In this document: positions 43,760-52,465 of the stretch, in pieces
How the letters are laid out: every line of letters begins with the position of its first letter
Position numbering within the stretch: the first letter of the stretch is position 1
Virus record (IMG/VR): IMGVR_UViG_3300021093_000045
Location: 1-64,000 of that record
Origin: a virus
Length of the DNA stretch: 64,000 bases
Reading direction: 5' to 3' (one strand)
The notes under the pieces: model-generated
What the model was told of the DNA's origin: nothing
The model's database searches: none
Seen by the model: the letters and a program-made list of their open reading frames with translations, nothing else
Made by a program: the position numbers and the translations under genes

Positions 43760-44283
43760 ATTCTAAAAATGGTTATTTTAAAATAGATTATATCACTTCC
43801 GTACAGAGGTTAAACTTCTATAATGTACCCCAAAAATATATCAACCATGCATTACACTATGTAATGAAAAGTAGTACAAATCAATACTATTCCACAGAAA
43901 ATATAAAATTTGGATATTGGTATACAAAACCAGAATTCATTCCTTTAGAATTTGATTCTATAAAATTATATGCGTTTGATATGGATACTGGTGTAGAATG
44001 TATAGATGAGTATAATTTTAAAATATCAGATTTCAATTTTATGTTTAACTTGAAGACCGATAATATTGATGAAGCAAACGTGTGGACTAAGTATATTGAT
44101 TTATTTAATAAAGTAAATAACACACGTTTCAAATATGGTATAAATTTAACTTTTTTTAATGAAAATTATGATAATTATGAAATCTCCAGACAAAAATATA
44201 ACCTCAAATACTCATTTCTAAAAAATGAGTTGGAGAAAATTCCGTCAATTGATATAATAAAAAAATTAGTTGGTAAAATTTAA
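43756..44283 (+). CDS. Hypothetical protein of the sugar operon
   Basis: A 175-residue protein, Asn/Tyr/Lys-rich, with mixed strands and helices (YFKIDYITSVQRLNFYNVPQ). It is co-translated with the carbamoyltransferase (ATGA overlap) and is the last gene of the operon. No family recognised; it may be an accessory subunit of the sugar pathway. Confidence 0.6.
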   Translation: MNSKNGYFKIDYITSVQRLNFYNVPQKYINHALHYVMKSSTNQYYSTENIKFGYWYTKPEFIPLEFDSIKLYAFDMDTGVECIDEYNFKISDFNFMFNLKTDNIDEANVWTKYIDLFNKVNNTRFKYGINLTFFNENYDNYEISRQKYNLKYSFLKNELEKIPSIDIIKKLVGKI

Positions 44284-44332
44284 AAGTTATATAAATAGTA
44301 ACGTGTTCAGTTTTTTTGGCACTATTTATAAA

Positions 44333-44352
44333 TTAAATAACATTTGAAAGGA
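44333..44352 (+). promoter_or_regulatory. TATTTATA box and Shine-Dalgarno of the sheath gene
   Basis: TATTTATA (44333-44340) is followed by a 19-nt leader holding AAAGGA (44347-44352), 7 nt before the ATG at 44360. Here the box lies farther from the start than at the leaderless-type genes, leaving room for a ribosome-binding site, as expected for a very highly expressed gene. Confidence 0.6.
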
Positions 44353-44359
44353 TTAAATT

Positions 44360-47300
44360 ATGCCAATAACAGAAGGTGGGAGATTTTCACCAGTACAAAA
44401 TATAGTAAGTCCTGGTGTATTTACTAGAGAAAATGATCTATCGGGGCTAGCCCAAGGTGTAGCCAATATCGGAGGTGCTATAGTAGCACCGTTTTCAGAC
44501 GGACCCGCATTTTTCCCAGCCAGAATTACAGAGGTTGCGGAGCTTGAACAACGATTTGGATTAGCAGATGGGGTATATTATGGTCCATATACCGCTAAAG
44601 AATACTTGTTACAACAAGGTGTGGTAACTGTTGTTCGTGTTGGTGGTTTGACCGGATACTGGCAAAAAAACCCATTGGTCATCTATGCTCAGCCAGGTTA
44701 TTGGAACAGAAATAGTGATTTGGGTGCATTGACTACCGCATCATTCATGTTTTTGGATAGTGATAATTATTCTTCAAATTTAATTCTAGAATATAGTTCA
44801 TCAGAACTTAAGTCAAGTACAACAGGTATTAAAGGATTAGCTGGTACTACTGGTAGAATATCATCATCATTAAGTGTAACCCGCGCTACTAATTTGGAAA
44901 TTCAACAATTCCTAGTATCAATTGGTTGGCCAACTATCGCAAATAGTAATACGTTGTCAGCCTCATTAGCATCGTCTGGTAGTAAAGGTAAATTGTTTAA
45001 AATTACTACAACGAACAATTCTTATATCTTCAGCGCATCTGTAGTGCAACAAGGATACAAAGTTCAACCATCAGGTGGATCTTCTGAATATGTCCTAGCA
45101 AACTTTGATTATCAAAAATACAAAATAGCAGGAAATATATCTGCTTCTATAGGTGCCACCAAATATTCAATTGCATTCTCATCTTCGTTTTTACCTAGTG
45201 CATATTATAATTATTTAACTCAATCTTATACATTGAATAGTAATAATGTTACATTTGGATTAGTCTTCGGTAGATATCCAGCTGATTGCGCTTTAGACTT
45301 TAGCAATGCTAGTATTAGCAGTTCAAAGTCAGACGCAGTATTTACATACAGACATGATACATCACGTTTAAGAGTAAATGGTATTGTAAGTGGTAAGTTC
45401 GCACCAAAAGCAGCAACAGCGGTTTATTATAGTAATTATAATGGTACGGGTGGATTTTTGAGTGGATCAGTACTATACGCGGGTAAACAAGTAACACTGG
45501 GTACTGTTAGCACCACCAATTCATCGGGCGCAAATACATATTTGCTAAGAAAGATCACCGGTACAACGCCAACAGCAGGAATTTTTGCTGGATACTATTA
45601 TTTGACCTCTAGTGTACAAAACCAAAACGTAACACCCGAGACTAAGATTGCTACGGCATTTAATGAAAGCTCTGAAACGGTAGCTTATTTGTCCGCATCT
45701 ATGACTTCAAGTGCGAAGGTAAGTTTGGATTATGATACAACCACATTTGATGTAAATGGTACATTATCACTACATAGTGCAAGTTTCAAGTCTATTAGAG
45801 GTGCAAGCACCTGTGGATCAAGTCTACAATTCTTGGGTCTAGTAGCTGGTGCTTATGGTGATTTTGATGGTACATTCACAAATCAAGACACATCTGGTGG
45901 TGATCCATGTAACCCAAATTCATCTGCAAGAAGCAAGATGGTATTGGCAGTATTGAATAATACTCAAAATGCTTCTTCACAATTCAACAATAGATATGAA
46001 GTATATGGTTTTGATACATCAACACTAAGTCAACTAACAAGTTCAGTATTCCCATATAAGGGATTGATTAATCCAAATGAAAATGCATATCAACTAATCT
46101 TAAAGTATAGCTTCGCAAATGATGATGGTACCACAAGTGCAGGAACATATGGTTATTATGACTTCACCCTAAATGAGAGTGATAATAATTTCGTTGGAAA
46201 TGTATTTGGATTTGATCCAACCGCTGGTAACCCAGCAAAACAAGTTGCTGGTCAAAAAGTAGAAGCTGCTTACAACTACATGTTGTTCCAAGATAGTATT
46301 CAAAGATTTGTCGCTGAAAAGACTCGTCCAAGTGCTGAAGGCGGTGGTTGGAAGTTGCTAGCAAATACAGCTCCAGAAGCTGGATTTGCAATTGGTGAAC
46401 CATTAAAGTTTGTTGACCAATACAGCACAAATCTTACTGCGGGTGATAGTCAATTTAGTATCACTAATGCATATACTCCATGGATCTACTCACAAAAGAT
46501 TGCTCCATTTAGAGGTAGTGCAAATGAATCCGCAGTACCAACCAAGTATCAATTGTTCAAGATACATACACTAAGTGATGGTACGTTGAGTAACAAGAAA
46601 TACAAGATTGAAATCAGCAACGTTAAGTTGGCTGGTACAGTCCCAGGTAGTGATTGGGGTTCATTCTCACTTGCAGTTCGTGCTTATAGTGACACAGATA
46701 AACGTCCAAAGTATTTGGAAATTTATCAAAACTTGAATTTAAATCCTGATAGTGCAAACTTCATTGCACGTAGAATTGGTGATCGTTACGCATACATCAC
46801 ATTCGCTGGTAAAATCATCGAATTTGGTACATATGTTAACTTGAGTCAATTCATCAGAATTGAAATGGCTGATGGTTTATATCCAGAAGTATCTGTACCA
46901 TATGGATTTGAATCATATTCTACTCCAGTCGCTGGTACTTTAGCAGATATTATTCCTCCGGTCAGATATAGCAAAGCAAGTATCTGGTCTCTAGCGCCTG
47001 GTAAATATAGTTGTGGTACAGTATTCAACGACGTACCTCAAGCCGACGATGAATTGGTATCTTTGTATCCAACTTCTTCAGCAAATGTTGGTGTATATAA
47101 CGATACCGACGAATATTTCAAACCATTGCCAAGTAGCGTAAATGGTATAAATATTGACTTTGACTTGGAAGACAAGACTCGAGGTACTCAAAACGCCAAG
47201 TTCTATGCAAATGGTACTGGTTCACTACTAGATCCATCCCTGAGTGGTAGTATTCCAAGTAACTATGATCCAGTTAATGAATCTACATACGTAAAACTAC

Positions 47301-48295
47301 GTAAGTTCCTAGTGGGATTCCAAGGTGGATTTGATGGTAAATGGCCATCAATTCCAATCGCTCTAGGAAGTGATATTACCGCTGGTAATACACAAGGTCT
47401 AGATTGTACAAATATCAATAGTCCAGGTAGTATTGCATACAAACAATGTATCGCTGCTCTAGGTAATGCGGATGAATTTGATATCAACTTGATTGTATTG
47501 CCTGGCATCTTCCGTGAACAACACAGCTACGTAACTGAAATTACAATCGATATGTGCGAAGCTCGTGGTGATTGTTTCTATATCATGGATAACGTCGTGT
47601 TCCCAGCAAGTAACCAAACTGTCGGATTGATTGATGCCGCCGTCAACTCAGTCGCTACAATTGATAGTAACTATGTTGCTACATATTATCCATGGGTAAA
47701 GATTCTAGATACTAATACCAACAAGATTATTAGTGTACCTCCTTCAGTGGTATTACCAGCAGTTTATGCTGCTAACGATAATGCATCTGCTGAATGGTAT
47801 GCTCCTGCTGGTCTAAATCGTGGTGGTATTCCAATCGCTGTACAAGTTCTGGATAGAACTACACATAGTGAACGTGATGAATTGTACGAAGGTCGTGTAA
47901 ATCCAATCGCAGCCTTTCCAGGTCAAGGTATCTGTGTGTGGGGTCAAAAGACTCTACAAATTGCTCCAAGCGCTTTGGATCGTATCAATGTTCGTCGCTT
48001 GTTGATTAACTTGAAGAAGTTTATCGCAAGTTCAAGCAAATACTTGGTATTCGAACAAAACGTAGCTGCTACACGTAATAGATTCTTGAGTATCGTAAAT
48101 CCATATTTAGAATCTGTACAACAACGTAATGGTATCTATGCTTATCAAGTTAAGATGGATGAACAAAACAATACACCTGACCTAATTGATAGAAATATCC
48201 TTTATGGTCAAATCTTCATCCAACCAGCTAGAACTGCTGAATTCATTATCCTTGACTTCAACATTCTACCAACTGGTGCTAGTTTCGGTGAATAA
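44360..48295 (+). CDS. gp18: Tail sheath protein, gp18-like, greatly enlarged
   Basis: A 1311-residue sheath, against about 660 in T4. The N-terminal sheath start is clear (PVQNIVSPGVFTRENDLSGL, then the GGAIVAPFSDGP strand and VTVVRVGG). The conserved C-terminal domain is also clear (VWGQKTLQIAPSALDRINVR to QIFIQPARTAEFIILDF). The extra 600 or so residues between about 100 and 800 are Ser/Thr/Gly-rich beta material, probably domains facing outward from the sheath. Codon choice is visibly more G/C-rich than in neighbours, as in the capsid gene, and fits high expression. A terminator follows. Confidence 0.88.
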   Translation: MPITEGGRFSPVQNIVSPGVFTRENDLSGLAQGVANIGGAIVAPFSDGPAFFPARITEVAELEQRFGLADGVYYGPYTAKEYLLQQGVVTVVRVGGLTGYWQKNPLVIYAQPGYWNRNSDLGALTTASFMFLDSDNYSSNLILEYSSSELKSSTTGIKGLAGTTGRISSSLSVTRATNLEIQQFLVSIGWPTIANSNTLSASLASSGSKGKLFKITTTNNSYIFSASVVQQGYKVQPSGGSSEYVLANFDYQKYKIAGNISASIGATKYSIAFSSSFLPSAYYNYLTQSYTLNSNNVTFGLVFGRYPADCALDFSNASISSSKSDAVFTYRHDTSRLRVNGIVSGKFAPKAATAVYYSNYNGTGGFLSGSVLYAGKQVTLGTVSTTNSSGANTYLLRKITGTTPTAGIFAGYYYLTSSVQNQNVTPETKIATAFNESSETVAYLSASMTSSAKVSLDYDTTTFDVNGTLSLHSASFKSIRGASTCGSSLQFLGLVAGAYGDFDGTFTNQDTSGGDPCNPNSSARSKMVLAVLNNTQNASSQFNNRYEVYGFDTSTLSQLTSSVFPYKGLINPNENAYQLILKYSFANDDGTTSAGTYGYYDFTLNESDNNFVGNVFGFDPTAGNPAKQVAGQKVEAAYNYMLFQDSIQRFVAEKTRPSAEGGGWKLLANTAPEAGFAIGEPLKFVDQYSTNLTAGDSQFSITNAYTPWIYSQKIAPFRGSANESAVPTKYQLFKIHTLSDGTLSNKKYKIEISNVKLAGTVPGSDWGSFSLAVRAYSDTDKRPKYLEIYQNLNLNPDSANFIARRIGDRYAYITFAGKIIEFGTYVNLSQFIRIEMADGLYPEVSVPYGFESYSTPVAGTLADIIPPVRYSKASIWSLAPGKYSCGTVFNDVPQADDELVSLYPTSSANVGVYNDTDEYFKPLPSSVNGINIDFDLEDKTRGTQNAKFYANGTGSLLDPSLSGSIPSNYDPVNESTYVKLRKFLVGFQGGFDGKWPSIPIALGSDITAGNTQGLDCTNINSPGSIAYKQCIAALGNADEFDINLIVLPGIFREQHSYVTEITIDMCEARGDCFYIMDNVVFPASNQTVGLIDAAVNSVATIDSNYVATYYPWVKILDTNTNKIISVPPSVVLPAVYAANDNASAEWYAPAGLNRGGIPIAVQVLDRTTHSERDELYEGRVNPIAAFPGQGICVWGQKTLQIAPSALDRINVRRLLINLKKFIASSSKYLVFEQNVAATRNRFLSIVNPYLESVQQRNGIYAYQVKMDEQNNTPDLIDRNILYGQIFIQPARTAEFIILDFNILPTGASFGE

Positions 48296-48312
48296 AGCAT
48301 AAATTAAACAAG

Positions 48313-48343
48313 AACCCCGGCCCTAAAAAGCCGGGGGTTTTTT
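48313..48343 (+). terminator. Rho-independent terminator
   Basis: Stem AACCCCGGC/GCCGGGG with loop CCTAAAAA, followed by TTTTTT. It ends the sheath transcript. Confidence 0.9.
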
Positions 48344-48375
48344 GTTTATATATATTATTTTTATTATAATTTACA

Positions 48376-48383
48376 TATTTATA
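48376..48383 (+). promoter_or_regulatory. TATTTATA start-proximal box
   Basis: The box ends 4 nt before the ATG at 48388 and lies after the sheath terminator, so the flavoprotein gene needs a new promoter here. Confidence 0.6.
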
Positions 48384-48387
48384 AGCG

Positions 48388-49155
48388 ATGATTAGTCTTT
48401 CAGACCTACTAATAGAAGCTAAGTTACCAATTAGCGAGCAAGATATGGACTTGTATGCCAAAAAATACAAGAAAACCATAGATTATTTACGTAGTAAAAA
48501 CAAAATTTTATTATTAACCACTAGCAACAGATGGGTCAAACACAAAGAAGACGTTCCAAAAAGTAGCCAACTAGCTATCAAAATTCAAGAATTACTTGGC
48601 AAAGAAAAGGTAACCTTAATTGACACTACTAAGTTGCATATTGTTCCATGTGAAGGTAACGTAAGTAGTAACAAAGAGTTTGGTGGTAATCATTGTGGAA
48701 CGATTGGTTCTTTATTAAAAAACAAAGATCAGAATCCAAGTGGATATCATCGTTGTTGGGCAAGTTACAATGATAAAAGTGATGAATTATGGAAAATTAG
48801 TAAAGAATTATTTGAAAGCGATTGTGTAGTATTTTTTGCTAGTATAAGATGGGGTCAAGCTAACAGTTATTATCAAAAACTTATAGAAAGACTAACTTGG
48901 ATTGAAAATAGACATTCAACTCTAGGAGAAAAAAATATTGTAAAAGATATTGACGCCGGATTTATTGCTGTGGGACAAAATTGGAATGGTAAAGATGTAG
49001 CAGAAATTCAAAAAAATGTTCTAGAATTTTTTGGATTTAAAACGCCTGATCAATTATTTTGGAATTGGCAATTTACAGATAACGCGCTTGATGAAACTGC
49101 TCGTTCTTATTTGAAGGGTGTGTCTACATTTGAAAAAACATTTATTAAACCATGA
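48388..49155 (+). CDS. Flavodoxin-like FMN oxidoreductase with capsid-targeting-like N-terminus
   Basis: A 255-residue protein. After an N-terminus MISLSDLLIE that ends in L-I-E come 40 helical residues. A flavodoxin/NADPH-dependent FMN reductase domain (about 40-230) follows: KILLLTTSNRW (phosphate-binding loop) and VVFFASIRWGQANSYYQKLI (the second FMN loop, typical of WrbA-like proteins). It has several Cys and His around GGNHCGTIGS. It may act as a redox enzyme in the cell or be carried in the head. Placement inside the virion gene block favours packaging. Confidence 0.75.
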   Translation: MISLSDLLIEAKLPISEQDMDLYAKKYKKTIDYLRSKNKILLLTTSNRWVKHKEDVPKSSQLAIKIQELLGKEKVTLIDTTKLHIVPCEGNVSSNKEFGGNHCGTIGSLLKNKDQNPSGYHRCWASYNDKSDELWKISKELFESDCVVFFASIRWGQANSYYQKLIERLTWIENRHSTLGEKNIVKDIDAGFIAVGQNWNGKDVAEIQKNVLEFFGFKTPDQLFWNWQFTDNALDETARSYLKGVSTFEKTFIKP

Positions 49156-50204
49156 TAAAGCTAAGTAATATTTTGTCGGAAGTTCTCAAAGAAGGTGGTG
49201 CTGGTGGTCATATGGAGCATCCATTTGATTTTACATCTACTGCAAAAGAATTTATAAACGTTTTTCAAAAGTCAATCGCATCGTTGGAGAAAGGAACTGG
49301 TAGTGTCAAGATTGATGGTGTCAATGCTAGTATTCGTTTAGTCAATGGAGAATTTGTGATGGACCGTGGTAGTGCGAAACCACTAGACATTAAGGGAATG
49401 CGCCCACAAGATCTAAGTGCTAGATTTTTACCAAATCAAGAAACAGGTTCAGAACATGGGTTCATTAAAATTGGTACCAGAGTCATTCAAATATTTGATG
49501 AAGCTATACCAACAACTCAAAACGAATTGAAAGCTCTTGGGTTATTGAACAATCCAAACATTTTGTTGAACATTGAATATGTTGAAGGACAAACAAACGT
49601 TCTTGGATACGAAGACATTGGTAACTTTTTGGCAATTCATGGTTTAAAAGAAATAAAGCCAAAGACATTTGGTAAAGACGGTAGTGTCAAATCAAGAGTA
49701 GCTACTGAAATTTCTTATGATAAAACCGCAATGCAATCTTATATCAATAAGTTGAATTTGGTTGCTAAGAAATATGGATTTAAAGTATTAGGAAGTGTTG
49801 ATACTAAATTCAAAACTCGTCCAAATCTTTCAAAACCATTGGGCGAAAAAGTTACATTGTATCCTCAAGGAAAACCAGTAACCAAGAGTTTGAAAGATTG
49901 GTTGACTAATGTGACTATTCAAACACCGTTAATTACCCGTGAACAATTTCAGAAAGCAGCTGCAAGTAAAAATATTACGCGAGATTTTGAGGGTCAAGAC
50001 ATAGACAAGATAGTTAATGATATTATTGTTTATATTACTACAATCAAGTTGGGCGATGAAATTCTCAAGAATGCTACTAGTGAAATTGGTGATCTAGAAA
50101 AACATGAAGGCATTGTTGTAAGAGATCCAAGTATTCATAGTAAGCCATTTAAAATAACTGGTAGTTTCATTATTAGGGGACTACAAAGTGGTTTTGGTAA
50201 ATAA
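49152..50204 (+). CDS. ATP-dependent ligase-like nucleotidyltransferase
   Basis: A 350-residue protein. The N-terminus MIKLSNILSE ends in L-S-E. A nucleotidyltransferase core follows: motif I VKIDGVNASIRL (Lys as the likely adenylated residue, about 53-64), a strand with NIEYVEGQTN, and motifs HEGIVVRDPS and KPFKITGS near the C-terminus. This is the layout of RNA/DNA ligases, although motif III is uncertain. It overlaps the flavoprotein gene by ATGA. The GGAGGHMEHPFDFT segment is a recurrent start of such phage proteins. Substrate unknown (RNA or nicked DNA). Confidence 0.72.
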   Translation: MIKLSNILSEVLKEGGAGGHMEHPFDFTSTAKEFINVFQKSIASLEKGTGSVKIDGVNASIRLVNGEFVMDRGSAKPLDIKGMRPQDLSARFLPNQETGSEHGFIKIGTRVIQIFDEAIPTTQNELKALGLLNNPNILLNIEYVEGQTNVLGYEDIGNFLAIHGLKEIKPKTFGKDGSVKSRVATEISYDKTAMQSYINKLNLVAKKYGFKVLGSVDTKFKTRPNLSKPLGEKVTLYPQGKPVTKSLKDWLTNVTIQTPLITREQFQKAAASKNITRDFEGQDIDKIVNDIIVYITTIKLGDEILKNATSEIGDLEKHEGIVVRDPSIHSKPFKITGSFIIRGLQSGFGK

Positions 50205-50222
50205 AATAAATACATATTTGTT

Positions 50223-50870
50223 ATGAAAAGAGCATTAGGTAAAAGCAATCTCGATATTATTAAAGATTACGTGGATGGTAATCGTCCATTCGTGCAAGTT
50301 GGTTATGATTCTAATCTTGAAAATAGTAAACGCAAAGAAGGTGATGAGTGGGAGGATGGGCAGGGACGGAAGTGGATTTGGAAAAATGGTAGTAAACGCC
50401 GTGTTTCAAAACGAGCATCAATCGTTGTGGAACAACGTTGTAAACACTGCAATATGGATGTTCGATGGGGTAGTTATTTGGATGATAGAACATGGCCAAA
50501 GTCTGGATTATGTTATGAATGTTTTATAAATGAAGAAACTCATCTTAAAAAATTGGGTATTTGGGATACATTCAACAAAATCCGTGAACTCAAGAATATA
50601 AAATCAGCATTGTTGGATTATAAGAATAAATTTGAAGAGGCTAAAAACTGGTGTGACCAAAATCATAATAAACCAGTTGAATTTCTTGAAGAAGATGGAT
50701 CTATAGAACATTGGGAAGGAGTGCCAGATATGTCAAAAATCCGTGAAAATATAGAGTTAGACTTAACAGCCGTAGTAAAAAGATTAGAAAATATAGATGC
50801 TGAGATTAGTGAATTAGAAACAAAATATGAGTCAGCAAAACTTAAGAGAGATAATAAAGCAAGAATATAA
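50223..50870 (+). CDS. Zinc-finger protein upstream of terminase
   Basis: A 215-residue protein. It has a CKHC ... CYEC zinc ribbon (about residues 73-100) and a C-terminal coiled coil (about 160-212, ENIELDLTAVVKRLENIDAE). The basic segment KWIWKNGSKRRVSKR could touch DNA. Its end overlaps the large terminase by 44 nt. T4 gene 16 (small terminase) lies at this spot, so a DNA-recognition role in packaging is possible, though the zinc ribbon is not a feature of gp16. Low certainty on function. Confidence 0.65.
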   Translation: MKRALGKSNLDIIKDYVDGNRPFVQVGYDSNLENSKRKEGDEWEDGQGRKWIWKNGSKRRVSKRASIVVEQRCKHCNMDVRWGSYLDDRTWPKSGLCYECFINEETHLKKLGIWDTFNKIRELKNIKSALLDYKNKFEEAKNWCDQNHNKPVEFLEEDGSIEHWEGVPDMSKIRENIELDLTAVVKRLENIDAEISELETKYESAKLKRDNKARI

Positions 50871-52440
50871 AAAATGTATTGAAAATCCTATATACTTCAT
50901 AAAGAAGTATGTAAAGATTCAACATCCCATACGTGGTACAGTTGGATTTGAATTGTATCCATTTCAAGAGAAGGCATTACAAGACTTTGTTGATAATCAA
51001 TTGAACATTGTTCTTAAAAGTCGTCAGATGGGTATTAGCACTCTTACTGCTGCTTATAGTTTATGGTTAATGACATTCCATAATGATAAGAATATTTTAT
51101 GTATTAGTATAACACAGGAAACCGCAAAGGAAATCGTTACCAAGGTAAGATTTGCTAATGATAATCTTCCTAGTTGGTTAAAAGTGCCATGTGTGGAAGA
51201 TAATAGATTGTCACTGAGATTAAAGAATGGATCACAAATTAAAGCTGTCTCATCGGCTGGCACAGCAGGTCGTTCATCAGCATTATCATTGTTAATTATA
51301 GACGAAGCTGCGTTTATTGATGGTATAGAAGAAATTTGGTTATCATCACAATATACTTTATCTACTGGTGGTAGATCGATTATATTAAGTACACCGAACG
51401 GCGTTGGTAACTTTTTTCATAAAACATGGATTGAATCGGAAGAAAACGAAAAGTCTGGTAAAAAAGGATTCAAAACAATAAAATTGCCATGGCATTTACA
51501 TCCAGAAAGAGATCAATCGTGGAGAGATAATCAGACAGAATTATCAGGTGTAAAGGGTGCTGCGCAAGAATGTGATTGTGATTTTAGTACATCAGGCAAT
51601 CAAGTAGTTAGTGTTGATGTATTGGAATTTTATAAACAAACATACATAAAAGATCCTATAGAAAGGCGAGGTAATAATCAAGATTTATGGATATGGGATT
51701 ACCCAAATTATAGCAAGAATTATTTAGTGACAGCTGATTGTGCTAGAGGCGATGGTGCAGATTTCAGCGCTTTTCATGTTATAGATGTTGATACTATGGA
51801 ACAAGTTGCAGAATATAAAGGGCAATTAACTACAAAAGATTATGGCAATCTATTAGTAACTATTGCTACTGAATATAATAATGCACTATTAGTTGTAGAA
51901 AACAATAACGTTGGTTGGGGTACACTTCAACAGATTATTGACAGAAATTATCCTCATACGTTTTATAGTTCAAGTGATCTCACAATTGTGGATGTGGAAA
52001 AAACATATAGCAACAAATTACATGCACAAGATAAAAAGATGGTTGCTGGATTTACTACAACTACTAAAAACAGACCATTAGTTGTAAGTAATTTGGAGTT
52101 ATTTTTTAGACAAAAACAAGTAATTATTAAATCGAAACGATTATATGAAGAGTTGAATGTTTTTATTTGGAATGGACCAAAAGCAGAAGCACTACGTGGC
52201 TACAATGATGATTTGGTAATGTCTATGGGAATAGGATTATGGGTACGTGAAACTGCACTTAGACTTAGAAATGATCAGATTGCTTACAATAGACAAATGT
52301 TAGCAGGCATTAGTAAAGTATCCAGCGTTCATAATTCTCCTATATTAACAAAACCATTTGGTTCTCCTACAGAAGGGTGGGATTTCAACCCAAATGCTAA
52401 TATAAACAGTAAAAAAGAAAGTTTAACTTGGTTGTTATAA
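50827..52440 (+). CDS. gp17: Terminase large subunit, gp17-like
   Basis: A 537-residue packaging motor. The ATPase domain has LYPFQEKALQDFVDNQLNIV, Walker A KSRQMGIST (about residues 62-70) and Walker B LLIIDEAAFID (about 156-166). The nuclease domain (about 290-480) has VTADCARGDGADFSAFHVID, LLVVENNNVGWGT and YNDDLVMSMGIGLW, which carry the acidic metal ligands. It packages and cuts concatemers into proheads. Slightly shorter than T4 gp17 (610). It is followed directly by the portal gene. Confidence 0.95.
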   Translation: MSQQNLREIIKQEYKKCIENPIYFIKKYVKIQHPIRGTVGFELYPFQEKALQDFVDNQLNIVLKSRQMGISTLTAAYSLWLMTFHNDKNILCISITQETAKEIVTKVRFANDNLPSWLKVPCVEDNRLSLRLKNGSQIKAVSSAGTAGRSSALSLLIIDEAAFIDGIEEIWLSSQYTLSTGGRSIILSTPNGVGNFFHKTWIESEENEKSGKKGFKTIKLPWHLHPERDQSWRDNQTELSGVKGAAQECDCDFSTSGNQVVSVDVLEFYKQTYIKDPIERRGNNQDLWIWDYPNYSKNYLVTADCARGDGADFSAFHVIDVDTMEQVAEYKGQLTTKDYGNLLVTIATEYNNALLVVENNNVGWGTLQQIIDRNYPHTFYSSSDLTIVDVEKTYSNKLHAQDKKMVAGFTTTTKNRPLVVSNLELFFRQKQVIIKSKRLYEELNVFIWNGPKAEALRGYNDDLVMSMGIGLWVRETALRLRNDQIAYNRQMLAGISKVSSVHNSPILTKPFGSPTEGWDFNPNANINSKKESLTWLL

Positions 52441-52443
52441 ATA
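52436..52443 (+). promoter_or_regulatory. TATAAATA, T4-type late box
   Basis: TATAAATA, the exact T4 late promoter consensus, overlaps the terminase stop codon and lies 22 nt before the portal ATG at 52466. It may give the portal gene its own transcript. Only one such box was seen in this orientation on the + strand near a start. Confidence 0.4.
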
Positions 52444-52465
52444 CTTATATATATGGCGGTAAGAT

